Shown piece by piece: positions 24,934-33,739 of a DNA stretch of 64,000 bases. The DNA comes from Chitinophagales bacterium (GTDB taxonomy: Bacteria > Bacteroidota > Bacteroidia > Chitinophagales > Saprospiraceae): the NCBI GenBank assembly GCA_017303875.1, contig JAFLBP010000006.1:1-64000 (forward strand). Reading direction: 5' to 3'. The notes under the pieces are model-generated. The model did no database searches. It was not told the DNA's origin and saw only the letters and a list, made by a program, of their open reading frames with translations. The position numbers and the translations under genes are program-made. Each line of letters begins with the position of its first letter. The first letter of the stretch is position 1.

Positions 24934-26877
24934 TCAGACCGGCAGCTCAATACTCACCGAGCAGCCCTGCCCCGGGCGGGTATCCCAATGGATATTGCCT
25001 TGTAAAAACTGCACCCGCGACTGAATGCTGGCAAGCCCCATGCCTTTTTGCTGCATGGCCTGTTCCAGATCAAAACCCTGGCCGTCGTCTTCTACAATCA
25101 CATGCAGGCGGTTTTCATGCAGGATTAATTGCAGGAGCAGGTTTTGGGCGCGGGCGTGTTTGAGCAGGTTGCTGCAAAGCTCCTGAATAATGCGGTAGAG
25201 CATCAGCGCGCGCGCCGGGTCAAGACTTTCCTCGCCCAGACCGGGCATTTCGAGCGTCGTGTTAATGCCTTGTCTCTGGAGGTTGCGGGCGAGGTCATCG
25301 AGTGCGCCAGGCAGTCCGGCCACGCTCAGGGCGCGGGGCATCATGTTGTGGGCGATGCGGCGCACTTCGCCGCAGGCTTCGTCGAGCAGCTGGTTGGTTT
25401 TGCCGTAATTGGGCGTGCTGTCGGGAATAGCGAGGCTGTTGAAATGCGACTTAACGGAGGTAAGCAGGCCACCGAGGCCGTCGTGCAGGTCTGCGGCGAT
25501 GCGGCTGCGTTCCTGCTCCTGACCTTCGAGCATGGCTTGCAGGGCCGCGAGTTGTCCGGCCTGTTGGGCTTGCAGGAGTTGCTGCTGTTGCAGGGCGCTT
25601 TCCTGGGCGGCGAGTTTTTGGTTGTGCCGGATGCGTTGGCGCAGCACGAAAAAAACCGATAAGGCGAGCAGCGCGAGCATTGCCGCGCCGAGGATAAACC
25701 AGTTGCGTTCGGCGGTGCGCTGTGCCAGGCGCAGTTGCTGGAGTTGCAGGGCATTGTCTTTTTGCGCCACATCAAACCGGGCCTGCATTTCCTCCATTTG
25801 CGCCAGCTGGTTTTGGGCGCTGAGTGCATCGCGGATCTGGCCGGCTTCGCGCAGACTGAGGTAGGCGGCGCTGCTTTTACCCATTTGGTGTTGTGTTTCG
25901 GCGAGCTGCTGCAACAACGTGAGCAGATGTTGCTGTTGCCCGAATTGTCGCGAGAGCCTGGTGCCTTCCTGAAAATACTGTTCGGCTTGCGTATAGGCTT
26001 TATTGCCGAGGGCTATTTTGCCCAATACTTCATACACATTGGCGCTGTACTCCGGATCGGGGTCGGTATCGTATTGCGCCTTGGCTTTCAGCGCGGCGCT
26101 TTGGGCGCGGGAGACGTCGCCGGTTTTCAGGTAAATATCGGCCAGGAGGGCATAGCAGGCTGCTGCATCGGCGGTTTTGCCGTATTTTTCAAAAATTTCC
26201 AGGGCATTCCGGGCGTAGGTTTCGGTTTCCTGCGTCCGGTCTGGCGCGCTGAGCAGCAGGCCTGCCAGGTTGATGTAAGAAGCGGCAATGCCTAAGGTAT
26301 CTTTTAAATCCGTTTTGAGGCGCAACGATTCGCGGTAAATTTCTTCGGCACGTTCAGGCTTTCCCTGTGCCCGGTAGGTCAGGCCAATGTTGTTGAGCAG
26401 TTTGGCGCTTTTTTCCGGCAAATTGAGGTTTTGAAACAACGCATACGCCGACAGGTAATGCTGCAAGGCCCGCTCATGCTGTCCCAACGAGTAATACGCC
26501 ACGCCTGCGTTGATATGGTAATTAGCCTCTCCCTCCCGGTCGCCGAGCTTGCGCACCACCTCAATCCCTTCTTCAAACAGGGGCAGCGATTCCTTGCCGC
26601 GCCCCAACATATCGAGGGCGGAGGCTTTGTAAAACAAAAACAGATCCACCCCGCGCAGGTAATTGAGTTGCCGGCTCAGGGCTAATCCCTCCTCCGCTAC
26701 GGGCAGCATTTGCGCCGGCTCATCGCGCTCGTAATAAGCGAGGTACAAGGCCCGGCAAGCTTGCACTTTATGCGTGTCGGCGGGCATTTGCGTCAGCACC
26801 TGCCGCAGGCTGTCGGGGCTTTGGGTCTGTGCCGACAAGCCAAACAACAAAAACAAAGCAAGCAAAATTGATCTCAT
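24934..26877 (-). CDS. Sensor histidine kinase with periplasmic TPRs (HisKA_3 type)
   Basis: A 647-residue sensor. A signal-like first helix (SILLALFLLFGLSAQTQ) is followed by six to seven TPRs (about residues 25-370), a coiled segment, a transmembrane helix (WFILGAAMLALLALSVFFVL) and a second coiled coil. The HisKA_3 dimerisation domain holds phospho-accepting His in RIAADLHDGLGGLL. The ATPase domain has an N-box ELCSNLLKHA, EDDGQGFD and GMGLASIQSRV. This is the NarX-like class that normally pairs with a LuxR-type regulator; none is adjacent. The TPRs may sense a periplasmic protein or peptide. It ends in an intrinsic terminator. Confidence 0.92.
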   Translation of the reverse strand: MRSILLALFLLFGLSAQTQSPDSLRQVLTQMPADTHKVQACRALYLAYYERDEPAQMLPVAEEGLALSRQLNYLRGVDLFLFYKASALDMLGRGKESLPLFEEGIEVVRKLGDREGEANYHINAGVAYYSLGQHERALQHYLSAYALFQNLNLPEKSAKLLNNIGLTYRAQGKPERAEEIYRESLRLKTDLKDTLGIAASYINLAGLLLSAPDRTQETETYARNALEIFEKYGKTADAAACYALLADIYLKTGDVSRAQSAALKAKAQYDTDPDPEYSANVYEVLGKIALGNKAYTQAEQYFQEGTRLSRQFGQQQHLLTLLQQLAETQHQMGKSSAAYLSLREAGQIRDALSAQNQLAQMEEMQARFDVAQKDNALQLQQLRLAQRTAERNWFILGAAMLALLALSVFFVLRQRIRHNQKLAAQESALQQQQLLQAQQAGQLAALQAMLEGQEQERSRIAADLHDGLGGLLTSVKSHFNSLAIPDSTPNYGKTNQLLDEACGEVRRIAHNMMPRALSVAGLPGALDDLARNLQRQGINTTLEMPGLGEESLDPARALMLYRIIQELCSNLLKHARAQNLLLQLILHENRLHVIVEDDGQGFDLEQAMQQKGMGLASIQSRVQFLQGNIHWDTRPGQGCSVSIELPV

Positions 26878-26879
26878 AT

Positions 26880-27110
26880 TTTCAGTTAGCAGTGAGCAGT
26901 CAGCAGTTATCAGGGGCATGTCGCCCAAGATTAATTTCCCGCAGATCGCGCAGATGGACGCGCAGAATACGCAGAACTATTACGCCTGAGTACGCAATTG
27001 ACATAAAAAAATCTGCGGAATCTGCGAGCAAATCTGCGGAATCTGCGGGAAATTAATCTTAAGCGACACGCTCCCTGATAACTGCTGACTGTTCACTGCT
27101 CACTGATCAC
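26880..27110. repeat. Nested 230 bp inverted-repeat element, copy 1
   Basis: Outer arms: TTAGCAGTGAGCAGTCAGCA GTTATCAGGG and, at the right, CCCTGATAACTGCTGACTGT TCACTGCTCACTGA. Inner arms: CAAGATTAATTTCCCGCAGA T and ATCTGCGGGAAATTAATCTT AAGCGACACG. The core 26935-27012 contains GCGCAGAATACGCAGAACTA TTACGCCTGAGTACG. A second, inverted copy of the inner part is at 53886-54037. The element begins where the histidine kinase gene ends upstream and reaches the dipeptidyl peptidase stop codon. Confidence 0.85.
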
Positions 27111-29275
27111 AGGTTTTCTTTCAGGAACTTCGTCATCAGCGTGTACAGGTGCAGGCGCGCCTTGCCGCCGCGAATGCCGTGGTTGCGGTTGGGGTAAATC
27201 ATACTTTCAAAAGGCTTGTTGGCCGCAATGAGTTTTTTCGCCATTTCCGCGCTGTGCTGAAAATGCACATTATCGTCGGCCAGACCGTGTACCAGCAGGT
27301 ATTTGCCTTGTAGTTTTTTGGCAAAATTAATGGGCGCATTGCTGTCGTACCCGTCGGGGTTCAGGGCATACGACTGCATATAGCGCTCGGTGTACACACT
27401 GTCGTACCATTTCCAGTTGATTACGGGCGCTACCGCAATGGCCGCCTTGAACTGTTCGGCGCCTTTGAGCAGGCAAAGCGAAGACATATAGCCGCCGTAG
27501 CTCCAGCCGAAAATACCGATGCGCGCCGCATCAACAAAAGGCAGGCTGCCGAGGTATTTGGCCGCCTCGATCTGGTCGAGGGTTTCGTAATGGCCGAGTT
27601 GCTTGTAGGTGATTTTTTTAAAATCCTCGCCGCGGGCGCCGGTGCCCCGATTGTCTACGCAAGCCACCACAAAACCCTGCTGCACCAGCATTTGAAACCA
27701 CCAGTAATTCTGGCCCTTCCACTGGTCGAGCACCTGCTGGCTACCCGGGCCACCGTACACAAACATCAGCACGGGCAACTTTTTATCCACCCATTGCGGG
27801 CCTTCGGGGCGGATCATCCAGCCATTCAGGCTTACATTTTCGGCGGTCGTAAAGGTAAAAAACTGCGCGGGCCGCAGGCCGTGTTCCGTTATCTGTGCCT
27901 GCAAACGCTCGTTTTGTTCCAGTGCGCGCAAAGACTGCCCCTCCCGGTCGAGCACCGCAAAACGCGGCGGCGCATTCAGGTTGGAAATGCTGTGCATGAA
28001 ATAATCGAAGGTCGGACTGAATTGCGCGGCATTAAAGCCGGGGGTCAGCGTGAGGTTGCGCATTTTTTTGCCTTTCAGGGGTTGGGCGTATACTTCGCGG
28101 CGCATGGGACTTTGGGCGGCGGCCTGGAAATACAGGATACCGCGCGCTTCGTCGAGGCCGTAAAAATCCGTCACATCCCATTTGCCTTTGGTCAGCAGCT
28201 TTTTCTTTTTGCCCTGTTGGTTGTATTGCCAGAGGTGTTTGTAGCCGTCTTGTTCGCTTTGCAGGATAAAACCTTTACCATTTTTCAAAAAATACACGTC
28301 GTGCAGTTCTATGTAACGGCTGTTTTTTTCTTCATACAGCGTAGTACAAACGCCGCTGGCGGGGTCGGCGAGCAGGAGTTTGAGGTGGTTTTGCAGGCGG
28401 TTCATCCAGGTGAGGCAGATTTTGCCGTCCGGCGACCAGGCGATGCGGGGCAGGTAATCATTGGGGTCGGCGCCGGTTTGAATTTGTCGGGTCTGGCCGT
28501 CGTTGAGGGCATATACCCAGGCGCTTACTATGGCGTTGGGCGCATCTACTTTGGGGTATTTGAAGGTATCAATTTGCGGGTAGGCTTCCTTGGGGTTGTA
28601 AATATCCATGGAAAACTCCGGTACGGCGCTTTCATCGAAGCGCAGCCAGGCTAAGTAACGGCCGTCGGGACTCCATTCAAAGGCCCGCAGCAGTTCAAAT
28701 TCTTCCTCGTACACCCAGTCGGAAGCGCCGTTGATGATGGCGTTTTTACGGCCATCGCGGCTTACGCGTACTGTTTCGTCGGTATCGAGGTTGCGGATAT
28801 ACAGATCGTTTTCGATGAGGTAGGCGATGCGTTTGCCGTCGGGCGAAAACGTCGGGTAGCGCTGTTTGGCGCCGGGATGCAGGGGGCGCAGGCTTTTATC
28901 GTCGGGTTTGTACACATAGTATTCCGCGCGGGTACTCCAGCGGTAAATGCGCTCGGTGCGGTCGCTGATTAACAGCCGCGATTCATCAGCATTGAATGCA
29001 TAATCATCAAAGCCTTCGTCCCAGCCGCCGCCGGGTTGATTTTTTTTGCCATCGAAAAGCACCGCCGTTTCAGCGCCGCTGCGCAAGTCGTATTGCCGCA
29101 GCGTTGTGCCATCGGACAAAGTGTAATGCGCTCCGTCGCGCTGATAACGGAAGCCGGGTGGTTCGGCGTGATTAAAAGTATTATTCAGCCAAATATCGGC
29201 TAACTCAATCTCTTTCTGGGCCTGCGCCGTCAGCAGGCCGGCGCAGAGGGCAATCCATAGTAATAAGGCGCGCAT
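27107..29275 (-). CDS. Dipeptidyl peptidase IV (S9 family)
   Basis: An exported serine exopeptidase of 722 residues that removes X-Pro dipeptides from peptides in the periplasm. Signal peptide: LLLWIALCAGLLTAQAQ. The beta-propeller (about 40-470) includes DWVYEEEFELLRAFEWSPDG, whose double Glu binds the substrate N terminus. The alpha/beta-hydrolase part carries Ser in IFGWSYGGYMSS, Asp in HGLADDNVHF and His in NRNHGIRGG. The length is typical of bacterial DPP IV. A weak minus-strand promoter, TATATTCG, lies at 29302-29295. It is probably used in peptide feeding alongside the intracellular dipeptidase gene nearby. Confidence 0.94.
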   Translation of the reverse strand: MRALLLWIALCAGLLTAQAQKEIELADIWLNNTFNHAEPPGFRYQRDGAHYTLSDGTTLRQYDLRSGAETAVLFDGKKNQPGGGWDEGFDDYAFNADESRLLISDRTERIYRWSTRAEYYVYKPDDKSLRPLHPGAKQRYPTFSPDGKRIAYLIENDLYIRNLDTDETVRVSRDGRKNAIINGASDWVYEEEFELLRAFEWSPDGRYLAWLRFDESAVPEFSMDIYNPKEAYPQIDTFKYPKVDAPNAIVSAWVYALNDGQTRQIQTGADPNDYLPRIAWSPDGKICLTWMNRLQNHLKLLLADPASGVCTTLYEEKNSRYIELHDVYFLKNGKGFILQSEQDGYKHLWQYNQQGKKKKLLTKGKWDVTDFYGLDEARGILYFQAAAQSPMRREVYAQPLKGKKMRNLTLTPGFNAAQFSPTFDYFMHSISNLNAPPRFAVLDREGQSLRALEQNERLQAQITEHGLRPAQFFTFTTAENVSLNGWMIRPEGPQWVDKKLPVLMFVYGGPGSQQVLDQWKGQNYWWFQMLVQQGFVVACVDNRGTGARGEDFKKITYKQLGHYETLDQIEAAKYLGSLPFVDAARIGIFGWSYGGYMSSLCLLKGAEQFKAAIAVAPVINWKWYDSVYTERYMQSYALNPDGYDSNAPINFAKKLQGKYLLVHGLADDNVHFQHSAEMAKKLIAANKPFESMIYPNRNHGIRGGKARLHLYTLMTKFLKENL

Positions 29276-29358
29276 GGAATTCGGTATTTTTGGGCGAATA
29301 TAGCTTGAGTCTTTATAAAAAGACAGAAAAGTGTCGGTTTAAGCGGTGTGGAAAAAAA

Positions 29359-29424
29359 TTTGCAAAATTTAAAAAGTGTATTTACTTTTGTGTGGCAAAT
29401 TTGTCACTCAATACCTCTTTGAGT
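29359..29424 (+). promoter_or_regulatory. Strong promoter and leader hairpin of the metallopeptidase-like gene
   Basis: TTTG at 29359-29362 and TACTTTTG at 29383-29390 fit the Bacteroidota consensus with a 20 bp spacer. The resulting leader is about 200 nt and begins with a hairpin, CACTCAA (29404-29410) with TTGAGTG (29418-29424). A second TATGTTTG at 29474-29481 could be an alternative start. No riboswitch was recognised in this leader. Confidence 0.6.
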
Positions 29425-29597
29425 GGTTTCAATAGTGTTCAACATGAAAACTGACAGGTGCTTTGTAATGGCTTATGTTTGATTCTGTTTTTTTACAAGC
29501 GCTATTCAGTAAATATCTCCTCACTTCCCTAAAACCTTGCTATCGAGTTTTTTGGCGTAAATTCCGGCTGCGTTAATGCCGGGAAACAAAATTTTTT

Positions 29598-31469
29598 ATG
29601 AACATGAAAAAAACATTTTTTCAATTGGCATTCCTGTGTTTGCTTGCATTGCTGCTTCCGATGGGCTGCAAAAAAGATTCACTGCAAACCACACCCGACA
29701 CACCTCCAAAATTATTCGGCGCAAACCGAACCGACGACACAAACATCTTTGACACAAGCAAAGACAACCCTGCCGACACCCTGCAAAAAATTACCGTTTT
29801 GGGTAACGTTCGTGCCAACCCGTACACCGTAGAAAACTTTACCGCCGCCTACAACGAACTGTACGAACCTGATGTAAGTGCCTTGCCCACAACACATTAC
29901 TATGTAAAATTCAGCCCGGCTACTTATGACGACCAGATATTGCTGGCCAAGAGCGACCTGAATATTTACGACTACCCGCTTGACCGCGAGGTCATTGAAT
30001 TGGGTGATTACTATTTGCCGCCCGGCAAAAGTGCAACAGACATGCCTGATTTGTACGCTGTGCTGAAGGTAGGTCAGGCTGCACCACAAGTGCCCTATCA
30101 AATACTTGCCAACCTGCACCTGCGCTCCAAAGATGAAGCGCTCGTCCGGCAGGCGCTTTCGAGACTTGGCCACAACCCGGATGTTGTAGGGTATATGATC
30201 CCCGACGATCGCATTGATGGCGGCACCGGCGGGGCTGGCGGCGAAAATCCGCTTGACTATACTACCAACGATTGCGGATGTCTGGTATACGCCGATATTC
30301 GGAAGCCCGGCGGATGCATCCGGGTGCGGGATGTGGAGTTCAACAACCTGCAGGGCGTTCGGCGCGTCAAAGTAATCCTGAAAGATACCTGGTTTACGGA
30401 AGATGAAGTCTGGACCAACGAGAATGGCTGCTTTAGTATTTACAACAATTACTACGGTAAAGCCTGGATGTGGGTGAAGTTCAAGTCGGCAGCAGTGCAG
30501 ATTCGAGGTCAACTGCTCACTTTTGCCAATATCATTTTCTATGAATGGGCCAGCCCGATCAAAGATAAGGTAGGCAAAATCGGCGGCCCACAGTTCAACA
30601 ATATTCAGGTAGCTTATGAGCGCAATGTGGGTAACAACACCAATAACCATCTATATTGGGGTGCCGCGACGGTAAATAATGCGCTGCATGAGTTTAATGA
30701 ACTGGCCGGACAGGAAAAGATTAATCCGCTGCCCGATGATCTTGATGTACTCATCGGCACTAATGATGCTTTTGGCTTTGCGCTGATGTCAAGCCAGTAT
30801 ATTGTGAGCCATGGTGTTGCTCAGGGATTCAGTGTTTTCGGCCTCGTTGCTCCCCCATTAACCCCTGTTTTTTACGCAGTTGGTTTTGCTGCGACCCAGA
30901 AGTTGCTTCCGGAGGTTTTTGTTGGTGTAGATTTTCAAAATTCGGATCGATTAAAAGAGCTTGCTTATCACGAGTTTGCCCATGCATCCCATCACACCAA
31001 TGTCACCAATGCCTACTGGGATAAACTGGTGCAGGCAGAAATATTGGCGAGAGGATGGGGGGATGAAGATGACTGGGAAGCAGGCAGGATTGCCTTGTGT
31101 GAATCCTGGGCAGAGCATATTGGAAGAACCTTTGTCCATCAAATGTATACTACTCAGAATTTTGCAGGGTCTGAAAATTTTTATCTTGAGAGATTAGAGG
31201 AAAGCCGTAATTGGGCACTCAACCATGTTCCTATTGGGTTATACCACGATCTGACAGACAACGAGCCGGATAATTTGGATGCCTGTGACCGAGGCCCGTC
31301 TACTGCGTGTGGCTCAATCTTTGATTTTGTTTCGGAGTTCAACAATGAGCTGTTGTTCAGGCAGCTCGATGAAACCACAAAGTCTCCGCAAGACCTGCGG
31401 TCAAAACTGCTAAACGGAGCGCCACCGTTATTGCAAACCAACATCAATAACCTTTTCGATAGCTACTAA
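29598..31469 (+). CDS. Lipoprotein with a zinc-metallopeptidase-like HExxH motif
   Basis: A 623-residue lipoprotein (lipobox LLLPMGCKK). The first 200 residues are unique. Residues about 215-290 hold a cysteine-containing beta domain (NDCGCLVYADIRKPGGC, GVRRVKVILKDTWFTEDE) similar to a carboxypeptidase-regulatory fold. The C-terminal domain has ELAYHEFAHASHH near residue 460, an HExxH zinc site, and a downstream Glu in LCESWAEHIG that could be the third ligand, as in gluzincins. This suggests a surface protease, though activity is unproven. It is followed by two small paralogous lipoprotein genes that may work with it. A start at 29604 is also possible. Confidence 0.75.
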   Translation: MNMKKTFFQLAFLCLLALLLPMGCKKDSLQTTPDTPPKLFGANRTDDTNIFDTSKDNPADTLQKITVLGNVRANPYTVENFTAAYNELYEPDVSALPTTHYYVKFSPATYDDQILLAKSDLNIYDYPLDREVIELGDYYLPPGKSATDMPDLYAVLKVGQAAPQVPYQILANLHLRSKDEALVRQALSRLGHNPDVVGYMIPDDRIDGGTGGAGGENPLDYTTNDCGCLVYADIRKPGGCIRVRDVEFNNLQGVRRVKVILKDTWFTEDEVWTNENGCFSIYNNYYGKAWMWVKFKSAAVQIRGQLLTFANIIFYEWASPIKDKVGKIGGPQFNNIQVAYERNVGNNTNNHLYWGAATVNNALHEFNELAGQEKINPLPDDLDVLIGTNDAFGFALMSSQYIVSHGVAQGFSVFGLVAPPLTPVFYAVGFAATQKLLPEVFVGVDFQNSDRLKELAYHEFAHASHHTNVTNAYWDKLVQAEILARGWGDEDDWEAGRIALCESWAEHIGRTFVHQMYTTQNFAGSENFYLERLEESRNWALNHVPIGLYHDLTDNEPDNLDACDRGPSTACGSIFDFVSEFNNELLFRQLDETTKSPQDLRSKLLNGAPPLLQTNINNLFDSY

Positions 31470-31533
31470 CGCTAAACATTCATTGGCGGGGTTTCTATAA
31501 ACAGGATACCCCGCCATAAAACAGTTCGATACT

Positions 31534-32217
31534 ATGAAAAAATTATTTCTGATGATCCTTTGGGCAAATGCCTTCGCTGTCTCCTGCGAAAAAAAAGATC
31601 GTTGCCCGGATGTATTTGAAATACCGGTACAACTCACTCCTGTAAAAAAGGAATATCGGGTAGGCGATACCATCAATATTGTGTCTAAGTTTCATAAAGA
31701 TATGAAAGCCTTCAACTATGAAGGCGAACATGTTGGTACTATTGATATGGAAGGGGTAGCATGGCTTCCGGCGGCACATTTTAATCGTTTAGATACGTTG
31801 ACCGATACTGGCGAACCTGCCCCAAGTAATTTTCGAACCCTTTGTCAGTTTTTAAAAGATACCTGTTGTGCCTTAAGCATCTCGGACTATTCCCATGGTG
31901 GCAATTCTTTAGTCGGCGAGTATCAATTTGCAAAGGATTCTTTTTTTCTGCGTTACAAGCTAATTCTGAAAAAACCAGGTAATTATATTCTATCGCACTA
32001 TAGCTTTAATTATAGAGGCAGTAGCCCTCACGATTATCCGGGCAAATGTTTCGGCCAGCCCGGATTTGATATAAACTTTCGGCTAAATGCCGGAGAAGAC
32101 AATAATATCGATTTGCTGGCTATTTCGCCTGAACCGTTTTGGAATAACTATATTAATTCCAATAAAGATAATCTCTTTCATAACCGCGGGCGGTACTGCT
32201 TTAAAGTATTGCCATAG
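31534..32217 (+). CDS. Small lipoprotein, paralogue A
   Basis: A 227-residue lipoprotein with the signal MKKLFLMILWANAFAVSC. The mature part starts KKDRCPDVFEIPVQLTPVKK, followed by YRVGDTINIVSKFHKDM and VGTIDMEGVAWLP. These three segments are shared with the next gene, so the two are tandem paralogues. Several extra cysteines (CQFLKDTCC, YPGKCFG) may form disulfides. No family is recognised. It lies 64 bp after the metallopeptidase-like gene on the same strand. Confidence 0.75.
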   Translation: MKKLFLMILWANAFAVSCEKKDRCPDVFEIPVQLTPVKKEYRVGDTINIVSKFHKDMKAFNYEGEHVGTIDMEGVAWLPAAHFNRLDTLTDTGEPAPSNFRTLCQFLKDTCCALSISDYSHGGNSLVGEYQFAKDSFFLRYKLILKKPGNYILSHYSFNYRGSSPHDYPGKCFGQPGFDINFRLNAGEDNNIDLLAISPEPFWNNYINSNKDNLFHNRGRYCFKVLP

Positions 32218-32232
32218 GTACTGCAAAAAAAC

Positions 32233-32277
32233 ATTCGTGCATTCGTAGCAACTTTTTACAGCCACGAATGCACGAAT
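32233..32277. repeat. ATTCGTGCATTCGT hairpin, copy 2
   Basis: Arms 32233-32249 and 32261-32277, 17 bp with one mismatch, 11 nt loop, starting 15 bp after the paralogue A stop. It is placed like a 3'-end structure. Confidence 0.85.
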
Positions 32278-32282
32278 ATTTA

Positions 32283-32290
32283 TATTTTTG
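32283..32290 (+). promoter_or_regulatory. -7 promoter element of paralogue B
   Basis: TATTTTTG matches TAnnTTTG; it directly follows the hairpin and precedes ATG 32326 by 35 bp, which suggests that paralogue B has its own promoter. Confidence 0.45.
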
Positions 32291-32325
32291 TCTGCACCTG
32301 CACTTTAAACCACCACTATTGAAGC

Positions 32326-32877
32326 ATGAAAAACGTACTCTTGTTTACTGCCCTGATGGGTTTCTTCGTCGCATCCTGTACCAAACAGCGTCAATGCCCG
32401 GCCACCTTTGAGTTGCCCGCAACTCTATTTCCGATTAAAAGAACCTATCATGTTGGTGATACGCTTTTTTATGTTTCAAAATTTCACAAAAACGTAAACG
32501 TCCGGAATGATGAGGAAGAATCAATTGGCACTATTGATATGGAAGGAGTAGATTGGCAACCGTTGAGTTTTTTGGTAAAAATTGATACTATATTACCTGC
32601 AAATGATGATGCTTATTCAGACTTTGTAACATACTGTGAGTATTTAAAAGATGACTCTTGTTCATATGCAATAAAAGCTTTTTCTAACCATTCTGTAAAT
32701 AGTCGGATTTATAGGGGGCTAAACCACTATTACATAAAAGACAGCACCTGTAATCCAAAAATGGAATACCCCTACACTCCCGGAACATATGACTATAACT
32801 GGCTCGGATTTGCTTTTTATAATGGCAAGCAATCAAGGCTACGCCCACGTTTAGAATTATCATGTGAGCAATGGTAA
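32326..32877 (+). CDS. Small lipoprotein, paralogue B
   Basis: A 183-residue lipoprotein (signal MKNVLLFTALMGFFVASC). Residues 22-85 align with paralogue A: QCPATFELPATLFPIKR, YHVGDTLFYVSKFHKN and IGTIDMEGVDWQP. The second half differs and is shorter, ending LRPRLELSCEQW, and may be truncated relative to paralogue A. The function is unknown. The duplication and the shared neighbour with an HExxH motif suggest a small surface module. Confidence 0.72.
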   Translation: MKNVLLFTALMGFFVASCTKQRQCPATFELPATLFPIKRTYHVGDTLFYVSKFHKNVNVRNDEEESIGTIDMEGVDWQPLSFLVKIDTILPANDDAYSDFVTYCEYLKDDSCSYAIKAFSNHSVNSRIYRGLNHYYIKDSTCNPKMEYPYTPGTYDYNWLGFAFYNGKQSRLRPRLELSCEQW

Positions 32878-32947
32878 TAAACTACATGGCTGTCTTTACC
32901 GGCCGTTATTGCGGTTAGGTCAGTCATGGAGCGTATTTTAAACATTT

Positions 32948-32992
32948 ATTCGTGCATTCGAGGCTTTAAAAAGTTGCCACGAATGCACGAAT
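32948..32992. repeat. ATTCGTGCATTCG hairpin, copy 3
   Basis: Arms 32948-32964 and 32976-32992, 17 bp with one mismatch, 11 nt loop, 70 bp downstream of the paralogue B stop. Confidence 0.85.
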
Positions 32993-33059
32993 GTTTATGT
33001 TTCAATACGCTGCAAATATTTTCCTGCCCTGCGGGCTTTTCGCCGTTCGTCCGCATAGC

Positions 33060-33542
33060 CTAAGCCTTATTAAAATACCAAACCAACGGCAACAGCGGCA
33101 AAGCCACAATCAACAACAAAACACTGAAATTAAGCTCGATTTTCCACAAATGCGTCAGCGTAAGGCATTGCAGCAGGCAAAAAACCAGGGTCGTCGAAAA
33201 CCCCATCAGGCGAATTAGCCGCGCACCCCGCGCGTACTCCCGCGCAGCATTGTGCTCCGTGATGGGTTTCAGGTAATTGTACAGGTGCGGACGCCCGCTC
33301 AGCCAATACTGCCCTGCAAAGAGCAGGGTCGCCAAAATGGCTACCATCCACAAGGAATTTTTGCTGCCCCAGTCATCGGGCTGCCCGCTCGGGCCATAGT
33401 GGGTCGGGATAATGTCCGGCGCATTTTGGTAAAGCCAGACCGTCAGTCCCCATAACCCGATAAGTAAAGTTAAAGTTGTGTACGAGACAACTTTATCATA
33501 AAGTTCAAGCTTAATTGTGAGTTTCGGACGTTCCATTTTCAT
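33060..33542 (-). CDS. DUF1648-type membrane protein
   Basis: A 160-residue protein with about four transmembrane helices (TLTLLIGLWGLTVWLYQ, WMVAILATLLFAGQYWL, GFSTTLVFCLLQCLTL, FSVLLLIVALPLLPLVWYF). Between helices 1 and 2 is IPTHYGPSGQPDDWGSKN, the signature of DUF1648/SdpI-like proteins. In other bacteria such proteins include SdpI, which confers immunity to a killing factor, but most are uncharacterised. The start could be 33542 or 33536. Its upstream DNA contains the divergent promoter of the proline-rich small gene. Confidence 0.8.
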   Translation of the reverse strand: MKMERPKLTIKLELYDKVVSYTTLTLLIGLWGLTVWLYQNAPDIIPTHYGPSGQPDDWGSKNSLWMVAILATLLFAGQYWLSGRPHLYNYLKPITEHNAAREYARGARLIRLMGFSTTLVFCLLQCLTLTHLWKIELNFSVLLLIVALPLLPLVWYFNKA

Positions 33543-33547
33543 ATTTA

Positions 33548-33579
33548 TTTGCACTTTTTGTGGTCTTTTGGTATTTTTG
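33548..33579 (+). promoter_or_regulatory. Consensus promoter of the proline-rich small gene
   Basis: TTTG at 33548-33551, then TATTTTTG at 33572-33579, an exact -33/-7 pair with a 20 bp spacer. The start codon is 13 bp downstream. Confidence 0.65.
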
Positions 33580-33592
33580 CACAAAAAAAATT

Positions 33593-33739
33593 ATGTCAAA
33601 GGAAAAAAAACCAAGTAAGGGAGTTCCTCCTCCACCACCGCCACCCAAACCTTTACCACCGAAAAAGGTGATTAACGAAAGCAGCAACCCTCCCGCAACT
33701 CCTAAATCACCACCTAAAGACGGTATTGAGTACAGCTAA
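33593..33739 (+). CDS. Proline-rich 48-residue protein
   Basis: A small open frame beginning MSKEKKPSKGVPPPPPPP, continuing with KPLPPKK and ending PPKDGIEYS. About 40 percent of residues are proline and many others are lysine. It has no hydrophobic segment, so it is likely a disordered cytosolic peptide or ligand for SH3/WW/EVH1-like folds. A complete promoter lies just upstream, which makes chance unlikely. Its last 33 bp overlap the 3' end of the convergent three-helix membrane gene. The region is AT-rich apart from the proline codons. Confidence 0.6.
   Translation: MSKEKKPSKGVPPPPPPPKPLPPKKVINESSNPPATPKSPPKDGIEYS

Noticed and set aside
29391..29597. Riboswitch in the long leader of the metallopeptidase-like gene
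   Set aside because: Only one short hairpin is visible; no known aptamer consensus could be recognised by eye.
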